Source: Lepidonotus clava
Taxonomy: Eukaryota; Annelida; Polychaeta; Phyllodocida; Polynoidae
Length of the DNA stretch: 64,000 nucleotides
Direction: 5' to 3'
Assembly: GCA_936440205.1 (NCBI GenBank)
Contig: OW387139.1
Location: forward strand, 34,746,378 to 34,810,377
Of this stretch, positions 8,111-21,500 are shown in pieces. Under the pieces are notes generated by a model. The model had not been told where the DNA came from, did not search any database, and saw only the letters and a program-made list of their open reading frames with translations. How positions within the stretch are numbered: the stretch's first letter is position 1; the number at the start of each line of letters is the position of its first letter. A program made the translations under genes and the position numbers.

Positions 8111-11100
8111 TTAGGACCTTGGTGGGGTCTAACTATGAACGCTGATACGATATGACCCGGGCTCAATTTGAACTTTGACTATACACCAGAGATTTACTCC
8201 TATGGTCTGAAAGCTGGCGTTAATGGGAATACATCTCTATATCCGTGAGGATATAAATCAAAATTGACAGTGTAATAACAGGCAGTTGCCACGAATAATT
8301 TACTCGGGAAATGAAGCAGGGTTTAGATTTTATAGTTCAGCCGACAGTGATAAAGATGTGTGCAAGGTACTTGTATGCATACCGGAGCCAATACACCAAT
8401 GAAAAGATAGATCATGACACCGATAGGCAAAATAAAGTAAAATGCGTAGGCACTGAAAGAGCTATGGAGTAGAGGTAAAATACCCACGCACCTTTCATAC
8501 AATACCGAATCAATTCATTTAATGTTTTCATTTGAATATGAGGGTAATTATAGGCAGTTTAGCAAAGAAGAGCATAAATATGTAAATCCTTTAATGCACA
8601 TATTATAGCAAATTGACAAAATGAATCTGCAACTGGCCTTGATGTTCAGCTATGAGAAAAGTAGCAAAGAATACAATTAAGGATGAACGCTGCAGATAGA
8701 TGGATACATGGCTTACATTGATATCAACTTTGGTAGGGCTGATACAGTGAACGACAGAGCAGAAACTACCGACTTATCAATTCAGAAGAAAAGCAAAGAG
8801 GTCCTTTGAACGGGGTATGGGGAGAGAGCAGAATGGTACAGAATGGTATCGGGATGCAAAGATAGATTTGAATATACTTGGAGAGGAGGGGGAGCAATAC
8901 CATTTAATCGTAAGAGTGCATGATTTAGAGATTACATGAAATACTATGAGTCTAACAGGAATAGGAGATATAATATCGCTTTACCGAAAACTGTCCAGAC
9001 AAGATATGCAACCTCAGCATTTAGACCCATGAACACGGTGTATACAAAATATAAGATACGCATGGGGGTCAGTGGCATAGCAAAGCGTCAAAGAGCAATG
9101 ATAAATGAGCTGAAAGGACACGTCTATTATAGGATCAATATGGATAATAGAGCCATGATCACACTATGTACGTGGGATCCCGGGCCAGTTAATGATCGCC
9201 ATTGACTGGTGCCGTGTCATAACACAGTTTGTATATACTCACCCGGCGTGTATACACATACATACGGGCCACCAGCTGAGCCAGCAGTGATCGAGCGGAT
9301 TATATATTTGATTTGTGTATGGATGGTCAGGACCGAGGGTTAAGTTTGGCATTGGAAGCTAAAGTATGTCTACAATACTTTCATAATGATTTGACAAAAA
9401 TAACGGGTTTAGTGTGTCTCTTTAAATCGAGATAAATGTTGATTTGATTCAATATTAGTATACCTATTCAATTGCCCCCCCCCCCCAACCCACCATGTGA
9501 TCTTAAATGGCCACTCCTTTCTGTATTGCAGAAACAGGAGATTTATTGCAAAGAGGCATTAGTCTAAATCGTCAGATCCTTCGGCAATGTTTTGGCACGT
9601 ATCGTTGTTATCATGTGACATCTGTATCTTCATAGACCTTTTCCAGATACGTGTATGTATTATAAGAAAAATAGCTTATCCTTAAGAATACATGTTACAG
9701 TAAATGGGTGACCGTTGAACAATTGATTACGAGATATTAGGTAAATGGGTGATTTTGCCATTGATATTGGTTAAATACGATTTCCTAGTTAAGGGTGTAG
9801 GTCCCGGTGTAGGTGTATTTAGATGAACATGTAGCTATCCTAAGGAGTACATGTTAATAAAAATCTATTTGAATTTGATGGCAGTGGGTATCATGATCCC
9901 GGTGATACCTCGACATTTTTATATGCACAATGTATAACAGGGGATGTGCTACCGACAAACCCAAACATCACCTTGTGTGGTGATATGTTCAGAAACAGTT
10001 GCAGTATTTTGCAGGTGTTTTTGTGTATATACCAGCTGCTGAGTGCACAATACAGACAGTACTCTTAGCAAACAAAGCCACGTGTTCTCCCTTTTTTCAT
10101 GGATAATTCTGCTAAATATTTGTTTGAAGGTAATTCCTTTATGAAAGGGTCAAATATTTAGACATACAACTTTAAAAAAAAAAAAAACACTGCTTTTACT
10201 TAATTTGAGAAAGTGGTAATGTGACACAAGTATATTTATAAAGTTACCTGCACCTGGAGAATATCCTCCAATTGTAACAGCTTTGGATATTTAGCCCATT
10301 ATAACCAGACTAGTGTTGTACAGTTTTGATTATCTTACCACATTTTCTTGAGCTTGGAATAATCAAAAAGATGAAGCAGAATCTGAACATAATATTTTTT
10401 TTTTTAAAAACTTACCCAAAGTTTACCTCACTTTTGATTGGGTATTTTCACCTCAAAATGCTCAATCTTTCCATAACGCTCTTCGTCGTATTTCCCCTCA
10501 TATTTGGTAAATTTTAGAACTAATTAATTCTAACATCGTTCAAGAACTATCGGTGCATGCTTCGCTTGCTTTTTGCAACAGTAGCGTACCAGTAACCAGC
10601 ATTAAAATATGATGTATCCAGGAATTAAAATATGATGTATCCAATTGGACTGTATTTGTACAAATTCAGTACCACGATCTGTCAGCTATCCTATGTAATG
10701 ATTTGAATAGAATATAGCATACCATTGCTTGACGTCGCTACTTAATTCAGGTTCAGGGATAAAAAAAAGGGACAAATAACATGTATGCTCCGATTGATGT
10801 CAAAAAATCAGCAAATTAAATAACAAGTAAATATCCCTGCACCAACAATTCCTACGCGCAAGATATCAAAGTAAAGAGGTGGGCAGTTTTTAAGTATTCT
10901 CATGCATTAACTACAAAGGTCCTTGGCATTATCTAAAACTATTTCATTTCCAGAGCGAGGATATCATCTATCGTTTTATTTGTGCATTGTGAGTAGAATA
11001 GATAGTTCACATCTAATTTAACCGATTATAAATTAACGCTTCGTGTATTAGCGCCCAAAAGGTATCCGGTACATTGTCAAACACGCACAACACCTGCTCA

Positions 11101-11500
11101 TATTGGACCAACTTCTATGAACTTCCACTCCAACAATTACATGAATCAAAGGGTTTTTTTTTTTTACATTTTAATATTTATACTCGTCTTCCATTGACAA
11201 TCTGGGGAAAAAACTAAGGATAGATTAAGTTTAATTCAAAGTTGTCAAAATTCCTTTACGCATGCCGGTGTGCAACTTAGAAATCTCTTCACACGCTTCT
11301 TCGATGTACCCACCCAAGATCCATAACGTCAGGAGCTGTGTTCGCTGATTCTTACAAGCCTCAATGTATAATTCATACCTGTTCCATAAACTGAGATGTG
11401 CTCAACAGACGTCTCCCTTTCCCTCTCTGCCTTTGAGAGGGTGTAGGCAAAAGAGGCCTTTGATGGATTAGCCTAACACAAAGACTCAGCTATAGTGATG
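8111..11500. other. AT-rich non-coding stretch
   Basis: No gene is recognised. An 89-codon frame at 8936-9205 shows no known motif and is probably chance. There is a C-run near 9474-9486, and two direct copies of a 20-bp word (ATTAAAATATGATGTATCCA) near 10601-10640 separated by 3 bp. Several A/T homopolymer tracts occur. I saw no inverted-repeat element here. Confidence 0.4.
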
Positions 11501-12000
11501 TTTCATTGTAGTTACTTTTTGTTAGTGAGCAGCTCAGGGGCAGTTTGATAGATCGGGGCCGGCGGCGACTGGCTGGGAGCAGGACGACCATGACGGATGT
11601 GTCGTCGGCCTGTGGTCTTTGTGCTGCTCACAAAGTGTGGAGGGAGCAGCTCACAGAGTCAACGGCTCTCAGACTGCCCCCCACCCTCCTTCAACCTCTC
11701 CTCGACTGGTGAGCAGCTCGCCCAGTGCCTCCTCGGCAGTTACATAATCCCTCATTGTGACCGGCAGAGGGGCCCACAAACTATTAACTCCATCGTTGAA
11801 CTTGAAGTGCGTATTAGTTTTTCGGATGTCTGGGTACACAATGAAAATGATAGATTTATTAGGTGGAAGTATAGATTTATAAGTAGATGGCGCTCGCAAA
11901 AGTGGGTATCACTGGGACTAGTGTATGTCTGCGTGGGCCCTCAGTATAACTTGTGAATTTTGTGGATCGATCAAAAAAGAGCTTAATATGAAACATAGCA
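11500..12000. other. GC-richer island with an unrecognised 119-codon frame
   Basis: The frame 11597-11956 (plus) has no recognisable domain, no signal peptide and no convincing splice context, so it is not called a gene. A weak CTCF-like match (AGATGGCGC core, 11880-11893) lies inside it. The island resembles other single-copy GC-rich patches in this window that may be regulatory. Confidence 0.3.
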
Positions 12001-15000
12001 GTTTAGACATAATCAATGCATTCTCATAATTCAGTGATGGGGGTATGTCCATGTAGGCATAAGAGTTAGACTGGAATTCCATACAACTGTCATTCAGTCG
12101 ATATCTACATAAAATGTTCAGACTCCCCATTCAACTCTTCGACGAAATACCATGCATCAAGTAGGTCTATGTGATACCAACAGTGAAAGGGTCGTTGTTA
12201 TTCATATTACAAATTTGTAATGAATCCCCGAAAAACTTTAAAAGTCGGTCACCTCGTTTGGCCTCGTTTTCTTGCATACTAGTTTTAAGTTTCTATTATT
12301 TGCTAATATCAGGATGTACATTGTAATAGCACATGTTTATCCAGACAGTTCTGGTTCAAACTGTGACATGATATATTGTCATTAAAGTGCTGTTTTTGTA
12401 TGCCATTTACCGCTGCATCATTTTTGTATAAATCATCACCGCTAGCTTTTTTCTACTCAATTTTCAAAGTTGTCCACCCATGTGCCACTCGCATTGCAGG
12501 CATGAATTTGCCTTGCATACCGTGAGCGTACCTCACATAGCTGGAACTTCCGACTGAATTATACCAATGCTTCATTATAACCTCCAAAGCATAATTCCGG
12601 CGAAATGTTTTGTGTGTGCTCCGTAGCAGCGAACATATTGAAAAGGCCGCTCCCCCGGATGAGATGCACACCCACTTCCATTCATCAGGTCGGTCATTTA
12701 CAATTATTTGCCAATTGAGAGCGATGGCAGGCAGAGAGAACAGGTCTTCAATAATATATGGGGCCGGGGTTGGTTGTTTATTTGTTATGATCCGCCACCA
12801 ATGATAAGGGGGCTGATAGGTTTCGACCCGCGTACAATAGCCACTGTATGGCCACATTTTATGGCCATTGGCCTGTTTGTGTTGTGATTAATTTGCGTGT
12901 TGACTCCTGACCTGGATCCATCATGGCTGACAAGAGGCTGAGGGCGCAGGCGCCGGACGCTAGCGTCACCGAGCGGAGGTTTGGGACATAACGGTGAAAG
13001 TAGGAAACTTTGCATCTAGGTTTATGGTGATGTATTTTTTGATCGGTGGGGTGTCATTATTCCTTTTTCCAAGAGAAATCTGAGTCATTAGTCTGATTGG
13101 GAGAACTAACTGAGATGTCAATTGATAGAAATCAGTTGACCTTAAATGACAATATTATCTTCAAATTACTTGTTTATAATGAATTGTTTGTGGAAAATTA
13201 AATTTCTATGAAATCATTTTACTCCGTCCAGAACGTGAGAAATGGAGACTGGATGATTTGTTGCTTTAATAATAGGTGAAATGTTCTTTGTCGCTAAAGT
13301 CTTTTGCAAAAGGTCACAGGCAGGGAAAAAATGACGGATATCGTTTTCAAATCAGGATTGGTGTTTTATTTGAGAGGGCTTTGTGGAGGCGTTTGCATTT
13401 CATGGATTAAGAAAATTTGATTTCAATAATTGTTTCAGCGAAAAGGCAAGAGAGGAGAGCAAAGTGCAACAGTGTATTCATTAAACACAGAATCATTCTC
13501 AAATTTTCCAAAGATAAATGCCGCATCGCTCAATTTGTCCTTTGGCTGTATCTGTTCGTCATATTATGTTGCCTAGAGCGATAAAAACACCTTTGTCAGC
13601 ATGCAGTGAATATTGATACCCTCCTCTAAAGGTTAAATAATGTAACCTCTGCATTGCCCGCAGACCATAAAAGACATTTAATGTACATGTATGTCCAGTC
13701 CTTGTCATGATATTAAGTGTGAGGTTCAAGGATCCGGCCAAAAATGCTAGGATGCCGTTTAACAATAACGGTTTTACCTGACCCGCCGTACCCACCAGAC
13801 TTCAACCCCACATTGTGTTTCATGTACATCATAACCCACCATACTTAATAGAACCAAGATGAATCGGATTTGTATGTAAACTCAGGTGAACTCAGAAAAT
13901 ATGAAATCTTTAGGTGTACACGTGTACATTAGTTTCTTCAGGGGGATTCAAATGCAGAAAACCCTATGTGCCATTCACCTTATAAATGGCAACAGCATAA
14001 GTGATAATAACATTAGTCTAAGAATTTCCTATGCCATGATCCTATAAAAAATGAAACTACACAACAGTGACAACAAAAATGCTGCAAACTAGAAGAGTAA
14101 AATGCATGCTTTCCGGTGATTTAAATGAATAGCTGGGATGTATTTAGACACAATTTTGTCAGCAATAAGCTGGTAGGGTGTACAATAACCTGTCCCCATC
14201 CCCCAGACTGGTGGTGCAGACGAAACCAGGGGCGGCGTCGATGTGGTTTTTACTGGCGCTAGTTGCGTGCTACACCATCATGACGTTGGATGTCATAATG
14301 GCATGATTCTGTTGCCTAGCCTCTTCGCTCGCCGGTTCTGCCGTGGCCGCCAGGGATTGCTAACTTGCATCGGAGACCTTTCATTAATTATTGTCTCTGG
14401 TCCCAGTCACGAGAGACAAGTCACCAGTAGAAGGGGAATGGTGGGGAGATTCTTTGTGAGGGGGGAAGTGAACAGGCCAATAATAAGCACAATTCTACTT
14501 ACGACGTAAAGCTTGGTTTTTACTGAATGGTTTTATCAGGCGAAAGCCTATGATTGCTCAGTTGAGAGAAATGATGAATACAGGAGGGAATAATTGGTAT
14601 TGTTACCTATAAAATATAATAGGCTCAGAGGCCGCCACGTGGTAGGGAATCTTGAGGGCAAATCGTCCATGAAACACGAATTTAAACAAATTCACACCGT
14701 GTGTCACCACGGTCTCCGGGTTATCTTCGAATGGATCATTGGTAAATGATATATCAGGCCTTAGACACGTACAGTGATACAACATATTGATATCGGAGTA
14801 ACATGTTTTGTATTCGCCTTTGCAATTATCACTTGTCAAAGATGACGTCACCTAGAACTTCCTAAGCCTTTATTGGATGGAAATAAGAGAATGTTCACCC
14901 TAGATACCAACAGCAGCAAGGAAACAATAATGGGAAATGGGACCCCTCAGTCGAAGGTGTTTGGGTCAAAATCTAAATTCCGTTGACATTATCATTATAG

Positions 15001-15270
15001 AGAACTAACTAGTACGTGATCACTGCCCGATGATGTCGTTCATTTTGTATTCAATTAGATGCAACTCGCATAATTATATATATATAAGGTAAATTACCTG
15101 GAATCTTAAAAGAAAACACGTTAAATCTACATGACCATTTGTTAAGATCCATGACCCAGATTTTATGCTCGTCTAAAAGTAAATGAAGAAGGTTAATTAA
15201 CCAGCTCAAATATAAATTTAACCAAGAACATCTTGCTGATAATTATATATATATATATTTATGCACTAGG
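12001..15270. other. Non-coding stretch with GC-richer patches
   Basis: Frames of up to 134 codons at 12453-13015 and an 88-codon frame at 14243-14509 carry no known domain. GC-richer patches lie at about 12600-13000 and 14200-14480. Short AT microsatellite tracts occur near 15078 and 15245. I saw no mobile element here. Confidence 0.35.
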
Positions 15271-15279
15271 AGGTCTATT

Positions 15280-15610
15280 TTACCACGAGCCTGCTGCAAC
15301 GAGTGGATGGCTGAGCGGTATCAGATTCAGCCACAAGGAACAAATGCAGCTCTGTGCTGTTAGCACCTTGTGGGAAGTACCTCTGGGTGGCTGAGTGTGC
15401 TGTATGTAACGCCCAGACAGTATGGTTAATAGTACATGAAGCCAGCGGCCTGATCCCCAAATGCCATGTCTGACGTGAGAATAGTGTGACAGGAACCCTA
15501 CGGCTTCCTGCAGCCGCCACGCCATCTAGTGGCAGGACAGTAGCAGGACGGCAAGATGCTGCACTAACCCAAGGCTGCGTGCGCACCCTGAAGCTGCGCG
15601 CGCAGCATTA
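15280..15610 (+). mobile_element. Possible tRNA-derived SINE remnant
   Basis: A segment near 15300-15340 (GGATGGCTGAGCGGT) matches the D-arm/A-box of leucine- or serine-type tRNAs. No B-box follows at the expected distance, so a working tRNA gene is ruled out. A GC-rich tail follows to 15600. A CTCF-like match (ACGCCATCTAGTGG, 15519-15532, minus sense) sits within it. Frames of 81-103 codons on the minus strand show no domain. Confidence 0.3.
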
Positions 15611-18480
15611 ATTTGCATTAGGTGGAAGGCTTGGTCGTATTTACCAACAGTTATTTTTTTGGTGCGGAACATGATGATGGGGTTCCTGTACACCTCTTGC
15701 TTAGTAGGCCTATGTGTGTTTGACGAGAGACCTTTTTATTAATTTTCATGTCCTTATTGGTAGAATATTAATTCACAATAAGCATTCCTCTGGAATATAA
15801 TCCTAAAGATCTGCTCGAATTGAAGTCATTCAGTGATTCACGGAGCCCTATTGAAATATGCTCCCTTCAACGCAGACATAGTAAACATTAGTTTTCACTA
15901 TACTATTTACTTCTTTTTACCCAAGTTCTCAAATAGTCTGGGTACTAAAGAAACACTGGTCGGTCAGTGCTCTTTGTGTATACATGTATGTGCCAGAAAG
16001 TCTGGTCGTGACTCGTGACTTTACAACCCGTCAAAAGATAAAAATGTTTCTAAAAAAATAAAACAGGCTAAAATCAACAAAGATCTGTCTGGAAATTGTG
16101 TCATCGCATTCTTTTAGCTCGGCTGAGAGTGTTTGTGAATGTTGGAGAACAAGGCGGCTCCATGTTTTGAGACCCTTACTTGATCTCTCGTCACCCAGAG
16201 CTGACAGGCCACGCCCAGTTCATGGCCTGGTCCTTGAATTATGTAAACTCATGGTGCTGGTCGTCAGGGGAGGAGCAGCTCACCATATATCACGTTTATG
16301 GAAAGGACTGATATATAGATACTATGTCGAAAGTCATGTATATAAGATGTATACAGATGTGTATGTGTATGTATATGCGGATATATGTGTGTACACATAT
16401 ATTTTTACATAATCAGATAATGTACACATTTGCATTTGGGGTGAATTGTTACTTCCGGTACAAAGTTACCGACAGGAAACTGAATGCCTTTAAATGGAGC
16501 TAGGGTGGCGTTTGTTAACAGATTTGACAAAAGACTTTAAAAGATAACCATGCACAGTGTACAGACCTCACTGCGACTTCTCGAAAATTCAGAGTTGTAC
16601 ATATATGTTGGAAAATGTACTGTCGCCTCCATCTGTAAGGCAATACCCGGGGAAGGGCCATTTCTAACATTGCAATTACCAACAATTAATGTCAAGGGGT
16701 CTGAATTAAGAATGCATGAAGACTGAAGAATAGTACACTCATCTCTCACCAAAATTTTGAGATATCCTTTCGTCAGAGAAGCATGAAATCATTTATCATT
16801 CAAACCTACAAAATATCCCTGATTTTATGAATAATTATGTGGTGGTTTGGACAAGGGGTAACCAAGTTATGATGTAGGATCAGCAGTATTCAACTATATG
16901 ATCGGGTGTATATTGGGACAAAACAATTCCCGTATTATATTGGTGAAATAGGCATGGCATAACATTAACATTCATTGCAGCGGAAGTAAAATAACACGTA
17001 ACAAAACATACGACAGGTTGACATGTAAGTTATTTTGAAACAAAGGAATTTCCTCGTGCCAGACATCAGTCACGGCTCTTGGCCTTATAGTTTATAAATG
17101 AGGAGATGGGAAATTTCCCATCCGCATTTCTGATACTTAAAATCTGGAATGGCGGGAATCCTTTGTCTAGCTGTTGAAGTGCAGTACAGTGGACCCGTAG
17201 GCCTGCCTTAGGTGAGAGGGGGTATAGATTGTCTATATTTCCAATTGCGACATGCCTTTAATAAAGTATAAGAATGTTTAGATTAGCCATCTATTCTTTT
17301 AGGTTCTTTTAATTCTCAAAAAAGGAGTCCAATCATAATGGCAGCAAAGAGAGAGAGGGTGGTCAAACTGTCACATTTTTTGAGCGAATTGTCACCGCCA
17401 AGGCCATATTGTGAGAATGCAGCGATGTGAATGGATGAGGGTGGTACGATCAATGTGTCAGAATTTCAAGCATAATGAACGAAATATGGGAATGTGTTAT
17501 CAGGATAAGCAAGGTCAGATTATTGGCACTGATGAAGGGAAAAGATTGACGTTGGTGAGGGGGGAAACAATGCCCAAAGAAATCACCACTGCTGGCTGCA
17601 TCATAAGGGGGTCATTGTTTAGCGATAATAATGTAGAGAAAACTGTATTACTTTATAAGAGGTGACACTAATGTTCATTAGTTATCTATGTATATGTAAA
17701 CCCCAACATATACAGTATATATATCCAGTATACACAAGTAGCAGTAGTTGGCCTTTAAAGGCTCTTATTAACTACATGTCAGCACACCCAACAACACCCA
17801 GGCTCCATTTAAAGGTATTTGGCTTCCTGTCAGTAACTTGGCACCGGAAGTAACGTTGCATGCCGACGGCCCATGGTCGAGAGCCGGTCGGGGAGGCCTC
17901 GTTATCTTGGGCTGGTCATTTTGCTTAGCGGCCTTGTAAGGACTAAGGAAAGCTCCCTGACCACCCAGCAACACCCCCTCCCTCCTTCATCCTTACGAAA
18001 CCTTCCCCCGTCCCCCAGTTCTCGTCCACCGTCGCTTCGCCGTTCATCCTCTGACCACTTTCCGTTCGGCGCACGCAGAAAGGTTTGTATGGGCAGGCGG
18101 CGGGTGATAGGGTGTGGGTGTGGGCGGTGGGTGGGTGTGGGCAGCTGAGTGGGTGGGAGGGCTGAGGGAAGCAGGAGAACAGAACATATTGCGGTGAGGG
18201 CCTGTAAAGGGCAAAAGGGCATCGCGAGGGGGCAGCACAGTCCGGCCAAGGTCAAGCCGACCTTGGTTTGGCCGAGGACTCACTCGATGAATGGCGAAGC
18301 AGAGTGTGGCTAGAGGAAAGCGGTGCTCTATGAGAGAGGGGAAGTAACAAACCCGCCCCACCACCTGTAAGGGTCTGTGGTCAGCCACCAGGGGTCAGCA
18401 GCGGGGTTAAACAGCGGGAGGTGTAGAGGGCTGGGGGTTGATTAAAGGTAGGAGGAGGTCCATGCACTAGGTAAAGAGAA
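15611..18480. other. Non-coding stretch with GC-rich island at 17760-18450
   Basis: Overlapping frames on both strands at 17768-18388 reflect high GC, not a recognised gene. A perfect inverted repeat, CCAAGGTC and GACCTTGG with a 5-bp spacer, lies at 18246-18266. It could be an everted or inverted receptor site. The stretch at 17340-17650 is single-copy and of mixed composition. No repeat element is recognised. Confidence 0.35.
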
Positions 18481-18798
18481 ATTAAAGTTTGGGTGACAAC
18501 ATTATTTTTGCATTGAGAAAACATGTAAAGAGATATAAACCCGGGGTATAAAGCATCCCCATGAGAGGATAACCTAGCTATATTCTAACTTATTGAAACA
18601 GTTGTTTGATGTAAATAATAACACGTAATATTGTTTTTGATAACAGTATTACACTCTATACAGTTGGCACACATGAATTAAAGTAATAGAATTTGAAATA
18701 CAACTTTGGCTGAATCGAATAAAGGTATATTCTGCATGGATAGATATAGGCCTACTACCTTTTTGCATAGAATTTACCTTTAGAGTGCGTAAACCATT
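18481..18798. other. AT-rich spacer, nothing recognised
   Basis: I saw no frame, repeat or motif of note in this spacer before the inverted-repeat element. Confidence 0.4.
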
Positions 18799-18800
18799 TA

Positions 18801-19844
18801 CCCAGTAAACACACTAATATTGACTCAATATTGAATCAATGCTTGCCATCAACATTGAATCAACATTTTATATCAGTTGATATTGGAAGTTTTTTCAACT
18901 ATGAAAAGCCAATGTTGATTCAATATCAACTTTCAATATTGATACAATGTTGAAATCTGACATTGAATCAACATTGTTGATAAAATTTGTTTTAAATATT
19001 CAGAATAAATGCTAAATCATCATTCAGATTTGCGAAAATATTTATTTGCTGTTCTTGAAACTTCCCTTCCATAAATAAAAGGAAAGGTGAAATAATGGTT
19101 CACAATATTTAAAAAACAAAATCCTGTCCCTCAAATAAATTATTCTTATATCATAATAATTTATTGAGCCTTTCTTGGTCAAATTCCAAGATTAAGGCCA
19201 TCCATTAGTATTTCCCCTACCAAAACCTTTGTATGAATAGGTAGCATTAATGTCAGGTGGTATGACAATGCATGGGAAGAGATACACAGGAACTCCAGTA
19301 GTTCAAACCTGTATGTTATTGCTTTTCAACAAAAAAGGTGTTTTTACATGACATGCTTCAAAAATTGCAAAATTACCAAAAAAATTACAAATGTGTGTAA
19401 ATTCTTTTCATGTGATAGAATTTGTTATGTTAAACTTAGTCTGAGATATCAACAGTTGTTTCTGAATTATTTTGACAATTATGACTTTGGTTCCTTTTTA
19501 TATTGCAATAGTCAACATTTTGACAAAGTTGGCAGACAGTGCCCCCTCGTGGTGGATTGATGTACAATTGAAAATCTAATATTGCTTTAACATTGATGTC
19601 TCAATTGTAAATCAATGTAAAAAAGGATTGATTTAGGATTGATTATCAAATATCTAGGCAATGTTAGCATAAAGGCATTGGATCAACATTAAGTTCTTCA
19701 ATATTGATAACTCAACATTGAATCAACATCAGGTGCCAGTATTGAATCAATATTGGGAAATCAACATTTGATCAGCATATAGATATGATTAATTGCTGGT
19801 TCAATCCACTTTCAATATTGATTCAACACTGGGTGTTTACTGGG
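18801..19844. mobile_element. MITE with CCCAGTAAACAC termini and TA duplication
   Basis: The left end reads CCCAGTAAACAC and the right end reads GTGTTTACTGGG, flanked by TA at 18799-18800 and 19845-19846. The first and last 150 bp or so are filled with iterations of TCAATATTGA- and AACATTGAATCAACA-type words, so the subterminal regions are palindromic and self-complementary. No transposase frame is present; the longest frame is 70 codons. TA duplication is compatible with Tc1/mariner or ISL2EU-type elements, and I cannot decide between them. Confidence 0.75.
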
Positions 19845-20200
19845 TATTCAGTATAAATAAAAATATAATAAATTACCGAAGAACTACTCTTTCAAAGAGT
19901 GTTGAGTACATTATGATTGGTAATATGATAAGATGAACATGGCATTGTGAAAGACACCTTATCTATAGGAGAAACCACATCAATACACAAAAGATACTGT
20001 TACATTTTCTACCTGGTTTGCCCCATGATGACTGTAGTTTTGTATCGAGTTGATTACCTTTGTATTACATCTTATCATAAACCTTATTGGTGAATCCCGT
20101 GATTAAACGACATTTGTGTCATCTTAGCATACCATGCGTGAACAGAATAATCATTTCCATGATTGTGTTTTGGATATGCTACTGTGACAGGTGTACTTAA
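19845..20200. other. AT-rich spacer between two MITEs
   Basis: Nothing beyond short direct words was seen. No frame above 60 codons was noted. Confidence 0.4.
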
Positions 20201-20569
20201 GCCTGGTCCCCACTTGGCCGACTAAATTTCCTTGGTCGCCGGACGATTAAGCTTGTTAGTAGCCGGGCGACCAACTCCACACTGGCGCCGTGATGTCTGG
20301 CGACCAAACCACTAGTCGCCGTGGTTTTCTAGCAAAATATTTGACATGTTTAATATCTTCCTATGGCCACAGGTGATCAGTTGGTCGCCGGGCGACATAC
20401 TAAATTATCCTCTAGTCGCCCGGCGATTAAGTACAAGAGCATCCCAACGTGGCGACTAACTTTTTTTTTTCAAAAGCATCTACTTGGTCGCCCGGCGACA
20501 TACTAATTCACTAAACGCCGGGCTACCAAGGTAGCTCGCCGTCGTTAGTCGGCCAAGTGGGGACGCGGC
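20201..20569. mobile_element. MITE rich in GTCGCCCG words
   Basis: The termini are inverted: GCCTGGTCCCCACTTGGCCG on the left, and the right end read inward is GCCGCGTCCCCACTTGGCCG. The inside repeats the self-complementary word GGTCGCCGGGCGAC in both orientations. TTA occurs on both flanks (20197-20199 and 20571-20573), which would fit a 3-bp duplication if one terminal base is counted in the element. There is no transposase frame. Confidence 0.7.
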
Positions 20570-20990
20570 ATTAGAGTCATGTTACTTACACGTAGTTTGA
20601 CTTTAAAAGTCAGAAAGAGCCACCTGGCTTCTGAAGAAATAATCCCACAAGTGAAGAGATGTTTGAGTTGTGTCTGTTTTCAGATACCATAACGGCAGAC
20701 TTTTCCCTCACTAGTTCACCTATACCACGTTTGCATGCCACCTTTCCGGCTTCACCCTTTATACCAGTCATACAGATATTCTCATGAAGAGTTAAAAATT
20801 TGATGGAGGAAAAAAAGTAGGTGGCACGGATGGGAGGTGATTTATTATGTGATGGGAAATGGGGTATGTAATGACTTGATATGGGTCAATCTTTGAACTC
20901 CCCCATCTCTTGTATCAGTTTTACTTGAGGCCCAAAAGCAATTGAGGTCCATGAAACCCATGGAACCCTCAAACCCTGACACACTGATAA
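20570..20990. other. Non-coding spacer
   Basis: Single-copy DNA of mixed composition. No frame, repeat or site was recognised. Confidence 0.35.
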
Positions 20991-20994
20991 TCTC

Positions 20995-21500
20995 TGAGCA
21001 CAACAGACATTGTCACATAATAATTATTATGACTATGTCACCATAGTCAAATTGTCTTAGTCACACAGAGTAGTGTGAATTCTGGGAGTCATCCAAACTG
21101 ACAAACTGTTATAGTCAGGACCAACAATGATAGTCAAACTGACTAGACTTTGACAGGGAGTGACATCATAACCTTCAAGTTAACAGAAAGCAAGCATTTG
21201 TTACTGCCTGATTTGTTGTAAGTAATCTCTTTTAATCTTAGTCAACTGTATGCTCTTGTGTATGAATATGGTGTATAATACTTTGTGAAGCCATAGTATA
21301 TAACTGGACCCTGTCTTACACCTTTCTAATTAGTATTTTGTATATGAATGGGGTTTAGGAAAATGAGTTTAGGCCTACATTTTAGATTACAAAATCTAAC
21401 CTTACTCAACTTTGACTATCTCTGTAAATCACCTTAGTGACCACTGACTAATAAAATTAGTAGATTAAGGCCCAGTGAATTTGACTAACAAAGTTAGTCG
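20995..21500. repeat. TAGTCA/TGACTA-rich stretch
   Basis: GACTATG, ATAGTCA, TAGTCAAA, TGACTAA and similar words recur in both orientations around 21030-21160 and 21400-21510. This resembles the subterminal repeats of an old MITE. Clear termini and a target duplication were not found, so boundaries are approximate. Confidence 0.3.

Noticed and set aside
11597-11956. 119-codon frame as a possible exon
   Set aside because: No recognisable domain, and no convincing acceptor or donor sites. Kept only as an unassigned island.
15300-15345. tRNA-Leu gene suggested by a D-arm match
   Set aside because: No B-box or T-arm at the expected distance; at best a SINE remnant.
17768-18388. Overlapping 68-117 codon frames on both strands
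   Set aside because: High GC lowers stop frequency. No domain, no splice structure, and frames conflict with each other.
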